Counted from the first letter of the stretch, positions 1 to 6,435 are shown. The stretch is DNA of 14,221 nt from Candidatus Saccharimonadales bacterium (GCA_025450135.1 JANWHZ010000012.1:1-14221); one strand, 5' to 3'. Translations and numbers: made by a program. The notes: generated from the letters alone by a model not told the origin.

Positions 1-1216
1 AGCGGCCTCCTCTATTAGATTGGCTGATACGCAACCCAAATGCGGTGTAGTGAGACGCCTGGAATACCAAGCCAGCAGCTGCCAGAGCAAAGATAACACT
101 TGTCCCGCCATAGCTCACAAACGGGAGCGTAATACCCTTGAGTGGCAGTACGCCTATCATGGCCCCGATATTAATAAGTGACTGTACGCTAAGCCAGCTA
201 AAAATTCCTACGACGAGCAGTTGGCTAAAGTCATTCTGCAAACGCTCGGCAATATTCTTTATGCGCGCAAATAGTCCTGCTAGGATCGCCAGCATAATTG
301 CAGCGCCAATAAATCCAAACTTCTCAGCATAAATTGCGAAAATCGAGTCGTTTGACGCTTCAGGTAGGTATCCGTAGGCTTGCACGCTACTACCAAGCCC
401 TAACCCAAGCATACCGCCTGATCCGACAGCGATCAGCGCTTGGCATGCTTGATAGCCTGCACCTTGGCAGTCCGCAGTCGGATTCAGGAATGATATCAAA
501 CGATCACGGCGATACGGAATAGCTGCCACGGCCAGCATGACACCGACAATTACGACACCTGCAATCAGCGCAAGTCGCTTTAGCGGCAATCCAGCTACAA
601 ACAGCATCGCTGCGAACATGGCAATAATCACCCCCATTGAGCCAAGATCACTCTGTATCCCGACCACCACAACACCGATAACTGCAAGCGCTATCAACAG
701 AGGCTTTAGCGTCGCCTTAACATCTTTGATAACACCACCATTCACTCGATCGTGGAGCAGACCAGCCAACCATACCAATAACGCAAATTTCAGGAGCTCA
801 ACAGATTGGAACGAGAAACTACCAAGTCGGACCCAGCGATGAGCTGGATAATTCGGGTCTATCGGCAAGACGATGGCTAATAGCGTCGCAATACCAGCCA
901 GAATAAGCAGAGGTACGGCAAGCTGGCGCCACGATCCAAGCGGGATGTTGGCAGCCACAATAAATGCCACTAATCCAATGGCGATCGCCAGCAGTTGCTT
1001 GTTGATGTAGTAGCTACTGTTGACGTGACCGATCGCACTCAGCGCTGGACTAATGGAAAAAATAACCACTAAGCCAATGACCAACAACATTAACACTAAC
1101 GCAAGCAGCCAGTAGTCTGGCTTGTGCCGCCGGCCCATTTGAATAGGCTCGTCAGCCATGCGCCGCGCATTTGACGAGGTGTGCCCTTGGAATACCGAGG
1201 ACAGCATGTCGTTCAT
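1..1216 (-). CDS. ftsW: SEDS-family peptidoglycan glycosyltransferase FtsW (3' end cut by window edge)
   Basis: Septal peptidoglycan polymerase of the FtsW/RodA/SpoVE family, which polymerises lipid II at the division site together with the transpeptidase FtsI. Reading the minus strand from ATG 1216 gives 405 open codons running off the window, with about nine to ten hydrophobic segments after a basic N-terminus (residues 1-33). Family signatures are clear: residues 235-246 (PYRRDRLISFLN), GGMLGLGLGSSVQAYGYLPEA at about 268-287, the conserved Asp of the essential loop as D290 in SNDSIFAIYAEKFG, and LPLKGITLPFVSYGG at 357-371. It starts 5 bases after the mraY stop, so it is almost certainly co-transcribed with mraY. 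No SD precedes ATG 1216; an alternative start is the Met at codon 4. Identity is certain as SEDS; FtsW rather than RodA is chosen from the dcw context. Confidence 0.96.
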   Translation of the reverse strand, partial: MNDMLSSVFQGHTSSNARRMADEPIQMGRRHKPDYWLLALVLMLLVIGLVVIFSISPALSAIGHVNSSYYINKQLLAIAIGLVAFIVAANIPLGSWRQLAVPLLILAGIATLLAIVLPIDPNYPAHRWVRLGSFSFQSVELLKFALLVWLAGLLHDRVNGGVIKDVKATLKPLLIALAVIGVVVVGIQSDLGSMGVIIAMFAAMLFVAGLPLKRLALIAGVVIVGVMLAVAAIPYRRDRLISFLNPTADCQGAGYQACQALIAVGSGGMLGLGLGSSVQAYGYLPEASNDSIFAIYAEKFGFIGAAIMLAILAGLFARIKNIAERLQNDFSQLLVVGIFSWLSVQSLINIGAMIGVLPLKGITLPFVSYGGTSVIFALAAAGLVFQASHYTAFGLRISQSNRGGR

Positions 1217-1221
1217 ACTAG

Positions 1222-2265
1222 CTATTTATGTTGCCCTACCAGGAAGAGCATGAGACCAAGCACGCCTGCAATTTCACCGAGAATCCAGAATCGCATGGTA
1301 ACTTTAGTTTCAGGCCAGCCGAGCGCTTCAAAGTGGTGATGAATTGGAGACGACAAGAAGACTTTTTTACCGTGGCGTAATTTACGCGAGGTGCGATTGA
1401 TAATAACTGAGCCTGTCTCGATAACGTACACCGCTCCTATGATCGGTAGCACATACACTGTGTCTGTCTGCATCGCTATTACGCCAAGTGCTGTACCGAG
1501 CGCGAAGGCTCCAACGTCTCCCATAAAAAACCGTGCCGGATAGATGTTAAACCAGGTATAGCTAAGCAAAGCGCCGACAACTGTCATACAAAAGCCTGCA
1601 AGCACATAGCGGCCCTCAACACAGCAAATAATGACATAAACCAGAAACGACGTCGTCAGCAGACCACCTGCCAAGCCATCAAGCCCATCGGTGATATTCA
1701 CGGCATTGGCCGTAGCAATGACCACAAGCCAGAACAGGAGAATCGTAAATACGCCGATGTACACTTCGTTGAAACCCGGAATGTACACGTGCGTCACGCC
1801 TATTTTAGAATAAAACCACCAGCCACCTGCGAGCGCGATAAGGCTATGCAACGCAAACTTTGTCTTTGCGCGCATCCCAGCAATGTTGCCAGACCCACGA
1901 ATGTTCAGAAAGTCATCGAGTAAGCCAATAAAGCCTGACGCTAGCATTCCGGCCAGTGGTAACCAGGTTTCACCCCGACTGAGATTCAGCGGAAGCGTAA
2001 CAAGTGTGATAGAGGCGATAAAGATTAAGCCAGCCATGGTCGGAATATGCCGCTTGTGCTTCTCGGCATGAAGCTTGTTGTATACCGTAGATGCAGCACC
2101 GCCCATCGCTTCCGTGCGCTGTTGCTTCCACCATTCGAACTTATACGCTATCGTTGTATAAAGTGGCGTCAGCAGCATGCTGACAGCAAAACCTAGAAAA
2201 CCAAGAGTGAGAATGAGAATGAGAGTCGTATCGAGAATAGTCAAATGAAGCGCAGTACCAGTCAT
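1222..2265 (-). CDS. mraY: Phospho-N-acetylmuramoyl-pentapeptide-transferase MraY
   Basis: Membrane enzyme that transfers phospho-MurNAc-pentapeptide from UDP to undecaprenyl phosphate, making lipid I. At 347 residues it has normal MraY length, with about ten membrane segments. The active-site motifs are present: LLDD at 115-118, NAVNITDGLDGLAGG at 187-201 (D193 and D196), FFMGDVGAFALG at 246-257 (D250) and HHHFEALGWPE at 309-319. The third motif differs slightly from the usual GDTGSLALG (T to V, S to A). An insertion-like stretch at 54-74 (MGGAASTVYNKLHAEKHKRHI) lies before the TPTMGG-type loop, here IPTMAGL. The ATG is preceded by AAAGGA about 14 bases upstream, a distant SD. It lies 46 bases after ftsI and 5 bases before ftsW, in line with a lipid I to septal-synthesis operon. 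Confidence 0.97.
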   Translation of the reverse strand: MTGTALHLTILDTTLILILTLGFLGFAVSMLLTPLYTTIAYKFEWWKQQRTEAMGGAASTVYNKLHAEKHKRHIPTMAGLIFIASITLVTLPLNLSRGETWLPLAGMLASGFIGLLDDFLNIRGSGNIAGMRAKTKFALHSLIALAGGWWFYSKIGVTHVYIPGFNEVYIGVFTILLFWLVVIATANAVNITDGLDGLAGGLLTTSFLVYVIICCVEGRYVLAGFCMTVVGALLSYTWFNIYPARFFMGDVGAFALGTALGVIAMQTDTVYVLPIIGAVYVIETGSVIINRTSRKLRHGKKVFLSSPIHHHFEALGWPETKVTMRFWILGEIAGVLGLMLFLVGQHK

Positions 2266-2301
2266 AATACGTTATTGTTTCCTTTTCGTTGCTTACCTTG
2301 A

Positions 2302-2307
2302 ATTATA
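2302..2307 (-). promoter_or_regulatory. Candidate -10 element for mraY-ftsW
   Basis: A perfect TATAAT on the minus strand sits in the 46-base gap between ftsI and mraY and would give a leader of about 30 bases. No good -35 is seen at 16-18 bases upstream. A small perfect inverted repeat (GACTC TTTG GAGTC, 2317-2330) overlaps the end of ftsI just upstream. Weak evidence for an internal promoter. Confidence 0.4.
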
Positions 2308-2311
2308 CACC

Positions 2312-4129
2312 TTAATGACTCTTTGGAGTCACAAATGAGTCGTTGATCAGCATGTGCGCTAGGTCGGCAAATACTGGCTGGCCACCATGTGAGCCTGCAT
2401 AGCCAACGACATTCGGCTCGATGTTGTAGACCACAATGACATATTGCGGCTTGTCACCGCCCACAAATCCTGTATAGGTACCGTTGAATTTATCGGCGTA
2501 ATAGCCACCAGCTGGGCTAGCGATCTGCGCTGTGCCTGTTTTACCTCCGACAATATAGTCGGACGGGAAATGCATATAATCAAAACCTTCACCTGCATAT
2601 GTCGTCACTACATTTTCCATAAGCGGCAACATTTCCGCCGATACGCTCGGCTTGACTACATTGTGAATGAGTATTTTAGGTGAGTTTGTTGTCGTACTGC
2701 CGTCTGCATAGACAATTTGGTCAATGAGGGTCGGCTGGTAGTATGTGCCACCATTTACCACGCCAGACACCGCTGCTGCCATTTGCAGCGCCGTTAGCTG
2801 GATACCCTGTCCAAAAGTGGTGTTCGCGAATTTTAAGGCTCGTGCTGGCGCCGTAGGGTCATCAGTTGGGACGACGCCAGCTGATTCATAACCCTGCTCG
2901 ATATTTGTGTACTGCCCGAAACGATAATGATTAACTAAGTAGTCGTGCCAAGCGTCTACCCCCTTCTGTGTGATGGTCGTACCCCCAGGTTGACTCATCT
3001 GCATCAACATCCATGTGGCTCCCGTATTGAGCGAAAGCGACAAGATACTAGAGATAGTTTGTTGACGAGCACCACCATCCTCTTCAATGTCCGTAATGTT
3101 GAAGCCGTCAACTACCCAGTGCGCAGGATCATAGAAGCTGCTATCGGGTTGGACAACCCCCTGATCAAGCGCCGAGGCGGTTGTTAGTACCTTCATGGTC
3201 GAACCTGGCTCGATTGCGTTTGATACCGCGGCGTTTTGGAATACTGATGGATCACTGGCAGTTTGATAGTTGGCCGGATCATATGTCGGATAATTGGCCA
3301 TTGCCTTTATCTGCCCAGTGTTAGCGTCCATAATAAGCGCACTTATTCCCTGCGACTTGGTCTTCTTGTACTCATCTGCCAAGATGTGCTCCATCTGCGA
3401 CTGCATCGACAGATCGAGCGTCGTAACGACCTCGTCACCATTGACTGGAGCCGTTTGCACATTCCCTTGCGTCGCCGGCAGCGGCACGCCGTTTACATCT
3501 GTTACTGCCTTTACTTGCCCGGGAGTACCCTCAAGCTGCTTATTAAGTGCCTGTTCCAGCCCGTACTGCCCGGTGCCGTCGCTGTCAACAAAGCCGAGCA
3601 ACTGTGCTGCAAGTGTTCCCTGGGGATACGTCCGATAGTCTTGGCCCTGGGTACCAACGCCTGGCAATTTAAGCGCAAGGACTTTGTTACTTTGATCGCT
3701 CGAAAGCTTGCGGGCGAGCACAATGTAGCGCGTGCCTTCCGTACGCATCTGACGTGAGTATGTACCTGCATTGCCTCCTGTGATTTCAGCTAATTTAGCT
3801 GCTGACGTGTCGACATCTTTTACTAATGTGGGATCGGCATAGAGCGTGAAAAGTTCCTGATTCAGCACAATCGGGACTACAGAGTCACCATCATGTGCCT
3901 CGATCACACCACGCGTGGCTGGTATTTGATATTGCTTTAGCTGGTCACTGAGTGCCGCATCTTTGTAATACCCGTAACGAATAACTTGAACATAAAATAG
4001 CCGGAGACCAAATAAGCCAAGGATAATTAGCAGTACACTATACAATAGCCGCACCCGTATTGCAGGATGCACCACTTTTCCTTCGCCCAGTGACGACGAG
4101 CGATGTGTTTGACGATAACGAGAATCCAT
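2312..4129 (-). CDS. ftsI: Septal peptidoglycan transpeptidase FtsI / class B penicillin-binding protein
   Basis: Class B (monofunctional) penicillin-binding protein that cross-links septal peptidoglycan as the partner of FtsW. The 605 residues contain a short cytoplasmic tail (1-24), one membrane anchor at about 26-50, a PBP-dimerisation region (about 65-215), and a transpeptidase domain (about 235-600). The active-site motifs are intact: S310-T-M-K313 (SxxK nucleophile), S366-L-N368 (SxN) and K530-T-G-T533. Length is near the 550-600 usual for FtsI and there is no C-terminal PASTA domain. Gene order after ftsL and before mraY supports FtsI over an elongation PBP2. The gene starts 109 bases after ftsL and has its own candidate promoter immediately before the ATG. 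The SD is poor (GTGGA next to ATG). Confidence 0.96.
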   Translation of the reverse strand: MDSRYRQTHRSSSLGEGKVVHPAIRVRLLYSVLLIILGLFGLRLFYVQVIRYGYYKDAALSDQLKQYQIPATRGVIEAHDGDSVVPIVLNQELFTLYADPTLVKDVDTSAAKLAEITGGNAGTYSRQMRTEGTRYIVLARKLSSDQSNKVLALKLPGVGTQGQDYRTYPQGTLAAQLLGFVDSDGTGQYGLEQALNKQLEGTPGQVKAVTDVNGVPLPATQGNVQTAPVNGDEVVTTLDLSMQSQMEHILADEYKKTKSQGISALIMDANTGQIKAMANYPTYDPANYQTASDPSVFQNAAVSNAIEPGSTMKVLTTASALDQGVVQPDSSFYDPAHWVVDGFNITDIEEDGGARQQTISSILSLSLNTGATWMLMQMSQPGGTTITQKGVDAWHDYLVNHYRFGQYTNIEQGYESAGVVPTDDPTAPARALKFANTTFGQGIQLTALQMAAAVSGVVNGGTYYQPTLIDQIVYADGSTTTNSPKILIHNVVKPSVSAEMLPLMENVVTTYAGEGFDYMHFPSDYIVGGKTGTAQIASPAGGYYADKFNGTYTGFVGGDKPQYVIVVYNIEPNVVGYAGSHGGQPVFADLAHMLINDSFVTPKSH

Positions 4130-4137
4130 TCCACTAT

Positions 4138-4143
4138 AGTATA
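4138..4143 (-). promoter_or_regulatory. Candidate -10 element just upstream of ftsI
   Basis: TATACT on the minus strand (5 of 6 matches to TATAAT) ends 8 bases before the ftsI ATG, so a transcript would begin at or within a few bases of the start codon. No clear -35 or TG extension is seen. It matches the wider pattern in this window of -10 elements placed next to SD-less start codons. Confidence 0.35.
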
Positions 4144-4163
4144 GTTGTTTCTATTTCATCGAA

Positions 4164-4179
4164 AATAAGCAAGCTTATT
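4164..4179 (-). terminator. AU-rich hairpin with short U-tract between ftsL and ftsI
   Basis: Perfect 7-base inverted repeat AATAAGC/GCTTATT, followed on the minus strand by TTTC, giving a stem that ends in a TTATTTT tract. It could act as a weak terminator or attenuator for the ftsL transcript upstream of the candidate ftsI promoter. The stem is AU-rich and the U-tract short, so termination would be partial at best. Confidence 0.3.
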
Positions 4180-4188
4180 GTCCTAGAA

Positions 4189-4205
4189 GCTAGCCCCTGG
4201 CTAGC
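4189..4205 (-). repeat. GCTAGCC/GGCTAGC hairpin between ftsL and ftsI
   Basis: Perfect 7-base inverted repeat with a 3-base spacer, GC-rich, 10 bases upstream (in transcript direction) of the AU-rich hairpin at 4164-4179. No T-run follows it directly. Together the two hairpins fill most of the ftsL-ftsI gap and may affect RNA processing or read-through. Confidence 0.45.
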
Positions 4206-4238
4206 CACAGACAACCGCAACTAAGCGCCGATACATAT

Positions 4239-4589
4239 TCAATTCTGCACCGTGCCGGAAGGCGCGACTGCGACCAAGCTGCTTGCAGCTGAACTATTTT
4301 GCGCCCTATCGAGCGATTGTAGTTGTGCAGAAGCCAGAGCCAAGTTATCATGCTCGGTCTGTAGCTGTGTCTGCTTTTGCTGGAGAGCGTTCAGCTGGTA
4401 GCCGAAGGCGTTTGTCTTCGTCACCTGGGTTAAATACAACAATCCTAATAAACAGACTAGTACTACAAGAATAATTGTATTGCTGATCGGTCCCAGACGA
4501 CGCCGCTCGCTCGCTTCAAAACTGACGACGTTTTGATTACGGCCCGCATAGTGGCCGCGACTCATACTCAACGCACTTGAATATGTCAT
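4239..4589 (-). CDS. ftsL: FtsL/DivIC-like divisome membrane protein
   Basis: Small bitopic membrane protein of 116 residues that fits the FtsL role: a scaffold linking the FtsQ/DivIB-FtsB/DivIC subcomplex to FtsW-FtsI. It has a polar, basic N-terminal tail (1-33, with ERRR at 28-31), a single membrane segment at about 36-54 (NTIILVVLVCLLGLLYLTQV), then a heptad-like Gln/Leu-rich segment at about 59-95 expected to form a coiled coil, and a Ser/Ala-rich tail. FtsL is poorly conserved in sequence, so the call rests on topology and on position between rsmH and ftsI. No real SD precedes the ATG, although a strong one lies about 75 bases upstream in front of a hairpin and micro-ORF. The gene ends in TGA. 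Confidence 0.82.
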   Translation of the reverse strand: MTYSSALSMSRGHYAGRNQNVVSFEASERRRLGPISNTIILVVLVCLLGLLYLTQVTKTNAFGYQLNALQQKQTQLQTEHDNLALASAQLQSLDRAQNSSAASSLVAVAPSGTVQN

Positions 4590-4605
4590 ATTTACTTTAA
4601 CTTTC

Positions 4606-4620
4606 TGTTTGTTTTTGTTT
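4606..4620 (-). repeat. A/C-rich leader repeat upstream of ftsL
   Basis: Minus-strand AAACAAAAACAAACA, about 17 bases before the ftsL ATG. Nearly the same element occurs upstream of mraZ and, in several copies, upstream of rsmH. Confidence 0.5.
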
Positions 4621-4621
4621 C

Positions 4622-4654
4622 TTAGGTTTGACGGCGCTTAGCTAATTTTGGCAA
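4622..4654 (-). CDS. Possible 10-codon micro-ORF in the ftsL leader
   Basis: A TTG codon stands 7 bases after a strong SD (AAAGGAGG, minus strand, 4662-4669) and opens a 10-codon frame reading MPKLAKRRQT before TAA. The reading frame lies within the leader hairpin (4632-4661), and its stop is 32 bases before the ftsL ATG. The SD is the best in this operon, but the gene it serves is either this tiny frame or nothing recognisable. It could be a leader peptide controlling ftsL translation, or the SD may act as a ribosome standby site. It is not in frame with ftsL. Confidence 0.3.
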   Translation of the reverse strand: MPKLAKRRQT

Positions 4655-4661
4655 AGCGCCG
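4632..4661 (-). promoter_or_regulatory. SD-adjacent leader hairpin upstream of ftsL
   Basis: Perfect 8-base GC-rich stem CGGCGCTT/AAGCGCCG (4654-4661 with 4632-4639) and a 14-base loop, immediately 3' of the AAAGGAGG at 4662-4669. It is not followed by a U-run, so it is more likely a translational or RNA-stability element than a terminator. Confidence 0.5.
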
Positions 4662-4676
4662 CCTCCTTTCTAGGGT

Positions 4677-4739
4677 TTATTCAACCACGCGAACGTGGAT
4701 TTTGACTGCCCTGGAACGACTTGTTACCGGAATTGGCAT
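4677..4739 (-). CDS. Possible 20-residue micro-protein between rsmH and ftsL
   Basis: ATG at 4739 is preceded by an SD (AAAGGA, about 8 bases away) and opens a 20-codon frame reading MPIPVTSRSRAVKIHVRVVE, then TAA. It begins 14 bases after the rsmH stop, typical translational-coupling distance. The peptide is basic and has no membrane segment or recognised motif. A small hairpin (CCACG TTCG CGTGG, 4685-4698) lies inside it. Good SD spacing is the main support; conservation in relatives would be needed to call it a gene. Confidence 0.35.
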   Translation of the reverse strand: MPIPVTSRSRAVKIHVRVVE

Positions 4740-4753
4740 TGGTTCGTTCCTTT

Positions 4754-5647
4754 CTATTTGTTTATTTTCGCTGCGGCACGCAGTTTCGCACTACGCGCTC
4801 GCGGGTTAAAAACTATTTCTTGCTCGCCAGCCGTTACGGGATGCTTGGTTAAAATTTGGATAGTAGCATCGTAACCGCCTCCGCTCGCATCCAGGAATGC
4901 CTGTTTCACCAGCCTGTCTTCCAAGCTATGGAAGCTGATGATCGCAATCCGCCCACCAGGTGACAACAGATCGATCCAAAGCGGTAAGCCTTGGCGAATC
5001 TGCTCAAGTTCATCGTTCACGGCGATGCGGATCGCTTGGAACGTCCGCGTCGCCGGATGAACTTTGGAGTGCCCTGGCCAGGCACGAGCAACGAGATGCG
5101 CTAGCTGCGTAGTCGTTTCAACGGGACGGTTGGCAGCGATGATCTTCGCTACCTTCCTCGCCTTAGGTTCCTCACCATAACGCTCTAGTATCTCCGCCAA
5201 CTTTGCTTCGGGATAGGTGTTGATAATAACGCCCGCCGTCAAAGTCTGACGTTGATCCATGCGCATGTCGAGTGGGCCATCAGCACCCAAGGAAAAGCCT
5301 CGGCTAGCAATGTTAAGGTGTGGTGACGACACGCCCAGATCGGCCAATATCACATCAAACTTCCCTGCTTCTGCCATGAGCTCTTGGGTGGCTTGTAAGA
5401 AATCTTTGTTAAGAACTCTTATTCCCCTGCCCTTAAACTTAGCCTCGAGGTTTTCCACCGCGTTTTGATCGCGGTCAACGAGGACGGCCTGGCGTGGGTT
5501 GTTTGTACATTCTAGTACCGCTTCGGCATGCCCACCGTATCCGGCCGTCAGATCGAGGTAGCTATCCCCTTTCTGCGGGCTCAAATACTGGAGGGCTTCC
5601 TCCACAAGCACAGGAATGTGCGTATTGTTTTGATCTTTTTGGTGCAT
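4754..5647 (-). CDS. rsmH: 16S rRNA (cytosine(1402)-N4)-methyltransferase RsmH (MraW)
   Basis: SAM-dependent methyltransferase that N4-methylates C1402 in the ribosomal P site; nearly universal second gene of dcw clusters. It is 297 residues, slightly shorter than the usual 305-315. Visible signatures are the N-terminal HIPVLVEEAL (10-19), the SAM-binding DLTAGYGGH (32-40), ADLGVSSPHLN (102-112), FSLGADGPLDMRMD (118-131), HPATRTFQAIRIAVNDEL (197-214), SFHSLEDR (238-245) and the C-terminal NPRARSAKLRA (281-291). The insert domain lies at about 132-195. There is no clear SD; the ATG follows a long leader with A/C-rich repeats and hairpins, which suggests unusual control of translation. Confidence 0.97.
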   Translation of the reverse strand: MHQKDQNNTHIPVLVEEALQYLSPQKGDSYLDLTAGYGGHAEAVLECTNNPRQAVLVDRDQNAVENLEAKFKGRGIRVLNKDFLQATQELMAEAGKFDVILADLGVSSPHLNIASRGFSLGADGPLDMRMDQRQTLTAGVIINTYPEAKLAEILERYGEEPKARKVAKIIAANRPVETTTQLAHLVARAWPGHSKVHPATRTFQAIRIAVNDELEQIRQGLPLWIDLLSPGGRIAIISFHSLEDRLVKQAFLDASGGGYDATIQILTKHPVTAGEQEIVFNPRARSAKLRAAAKINK

Positions 5648-5662
5648 CTTGCTTTATTTTTG

Positions 5663-5688
5663 ATGCTTAACAGGGTTTCTGCAAGCAT
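5663..5688 (-). promoter_or_regulatory. Hairpin close to the rsmH start codon
   Basis: ATGCTT/AAGCAT (6 pairs), a small internal loop, then CAG/CTG (3 pairs) with a 5-base loop. On the transcript it ends 15 bases before the rsmH ATG, within reach of an initiating ribosome. It may modulate translation; there is no T-run to suggest termination. Confidence 0.4.
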
Positions 5689-5692
5689 TATC

Positions 5693-5760
5693 GTTTTTGT
5701 TTTTGCAAGGTCACCTAACCAGCAGCCAACTGTTTGTTTTTGTACGTGTTTTTGTTTTTG
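5693..5760 (-). repeat. Cluster of three A/C-rich leader repeats upstream of rsmH
   Basis: On the minus strand, CAAAAACAAAAAC occurs exactly at 5748-5760 and at 5693-5705, with a shorter relative (CAAAAACAAACA) at 5731-5742. The same 13-mer precedes mraZ at 6436-6448, and a close relative precedes ftsL. Repetition at three gene starts suggests a shared function such as an unstructured ribosome-recruiting stretch. Confidence 0.6.
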
Positions 5761-5764
5761 TTGG

Positions 5765-5850
5765 TGAAGTGAAAAGTGGTATGTAAAGAAGAACGTTTCA
5801 ATGAAACAAGATTTCAAAAATCTTACAACTTCTTACAGCTCTTCACTTCA
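5765..5850 (-). ncRNA. Candidate three-way-junction structured RNA in the rsmH leader
   Basis: Read on the minus (transcript) strand, 5839-5850 pairs with 5765-5776 over 12 positions (11 Watson-Crick and one G-U). After a small internal loop, 5829-5837 pairs with 5782-5791 (9 pairs, one bulge). Inside this closing stem lie two adjacent hairpins: AAGATTT/AAATCTT (5808-5824, 7 pairs, 3-base loop) and GTTTC/GAAAC (5795-5807). The single mismatch in the DNA repeat becomes a G-U pair only on the transcribed strand. I do not recognise it as a known riboswitch class. An alternative is a small palindromic mobile remnant. Confidence 0.45.
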
Positions 5851-6009
5851 AGTTTGAGAGACTTATGTGTGAGGTGGAGTTTTGGGAGGTGTTTTAGAAA
5901 AAGAACGAAGGTTTTATAGTGGTGCCTTCTCAAGTCCACTTGTTGACTGCCGATTAGCTGACCTCATATTAGATAATTGGTCTACTAAACGGTCTTGACC
6001 TGATTTTTA

Positions 6010-6032
6010 AGGAACGCTGGGTTAAGGTTCCT
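6010..6032 (-). repeat. Hairpin just after the mraZ stop
   Basis: Inverted repeat AGGAAC/GTTCCT with an 11-base spacer, starting 9 bases after the mraZ stop codon and followed by TTAAAAATC on the minus strand. The lack of a T-run makes it a poor intrinsic terminator; RNA processing or attenuation is possible. Confidence 0.35.
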
Positions 6033-6040
6033 GGCTGCAA

Positions 6041-6409
6041 CTAGGCTTGCTCTGGCGCAACGAGACGCCAGTACCTGCCAACGCCGACGGCAATTACGTC
6101 CTTGGTAATGCCAGCATAATCGAGCAAATGCTGCTCGAGTGTAATGCGGCCCTGCTTGGCGTCGATTGGCATCTCCGCCTTGCCCATCCGGAACTGTACG
6201 TTCAGATCCGCGATGCGCTCGTCGAGGATATCTCCCTCCAAGCGAGGTTCTACCAGGTTGTCCCATACATCTTTTGGATAGAGATGCAGGTATTTGCCAA
6301 AGCCCCGTGTGACGACCGCACCGCTCAAAAACTTGTCGCGAAGTTCTGTCGGTATTGTCAACCGACGCTTATCGTCAAGCTTTCTCTCGAAGTAGTCTAC
6401 CGTGGACAT
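6041..6409 (-). CDS. mraZ: Transcriptional regulator MraZ
   Basis: MraZ is a ring-forming DNA-binding protein of the SpoVT-AbrB superfamily that binds TGGG-type direct repeats in front of its own operon. The 122 residues (family usually about 140-150) contain both half-repeats: DDKRRLTIP at 12-20 (the usual Gly of DxKGR is Arg here) and DAKQGRITL at 83-91. The characteristic YLHLYPKDVWD lies at 40-50 and LLDYAGI at 95-101. The shorter length is mostly a trimmed C-terminus. GAAGG 5 bases before the ATG is a reasonable SD. As first gene of the cluster, downstream of candidate TGGG operator repeats, it is likely autoregulated. Confidence 0.95.
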   Translation of the reverse strand: MSTVDYFERKLDDKRRLTIPTELRDKFLSGAVVTRGFGKYLHLYPKDVWDNLVEPRLEGDILDERIADLNVQFRMGKAEMPIDAKQGRITLEQHLLDYAGITKDVIAVGVGRYWRLVAPEQA

Positions 6410-6435
6410 TGGTACCTTCGGTTAAGTTGCTAGTG

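Larger units (their letters stand above)
4221..4641. repeat. 10-base inverted repeat flanking ftsL
   Basis: CTAAGCGCCG at 4221-4230 and its exact reverse complement CGGCGCTTAG at 4632-4641 bracket ftsL, about 400 bases apart. A third copy of the core, AAGCGCCG, lies at 4654-4661 and forms a local 8-base stem with 4632-4639. In the ftsL transcript the copy downstream of the gene could compete with the local leader hairpin. Confidence 0.6.
5648..6040 (-). other. 393-base non-coding region between mraZ and rsmH
   Basis: This gap is far longer than any other in the operon, and no credible gene fills it; the minus-strand frame at 5581-5817 runs into rsmH and looks like a shadow. From the mraZ end it holds a small hairpin (6010-6032), an imperfect GAAGG/CCTTC pair followed by a T-rich stretch (5909-5936 region), a large imperfect inverted repeat that can fold as a three-way junction (5765-5850), three A/C-rich repeats (5693-5760), and a last hairpin (5663-5688) just before rsmH. 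It looks like a structured leader. Confidence 0.6.

Noticed and set aside
138..842. Plus-strand open frames across the ftsW region
   Set aside because: They run antisense to a long minus-strand frame with unmistakable FtsW motifs, and have low-complexity Thr/Ile/Pro composition typical of shadows.
3263..3757. Plus-strand 164-codon frame inside ftsI
   Set aside because: Antisense to the transpeptidase domain of ftsI, with no SD and no recognisable motif.
5581..5817. Minus-strand 78-codon frame overlapping the rsmH start
   Set aside because: Overlaps rsmH in another frame and spans the A/C repeats and RNA hairpins; composition (Lys, Gln, Thr, Phe runs) follows the repeats.
5866..5891. TGTG/TGGA/TGGG series on the plus strand as a second MraZ operator
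   Set aside because: Spacing is 9, 8 and 7 bases rather than 10, and the strand is opposite to the operon.
5943..5972. Plus-strand TTGACT-N18-TATTAG as an antisense promoter into mraZ
   Set aside because: The -10 matches only 4 of 6 and no gene or other evidence supports it.
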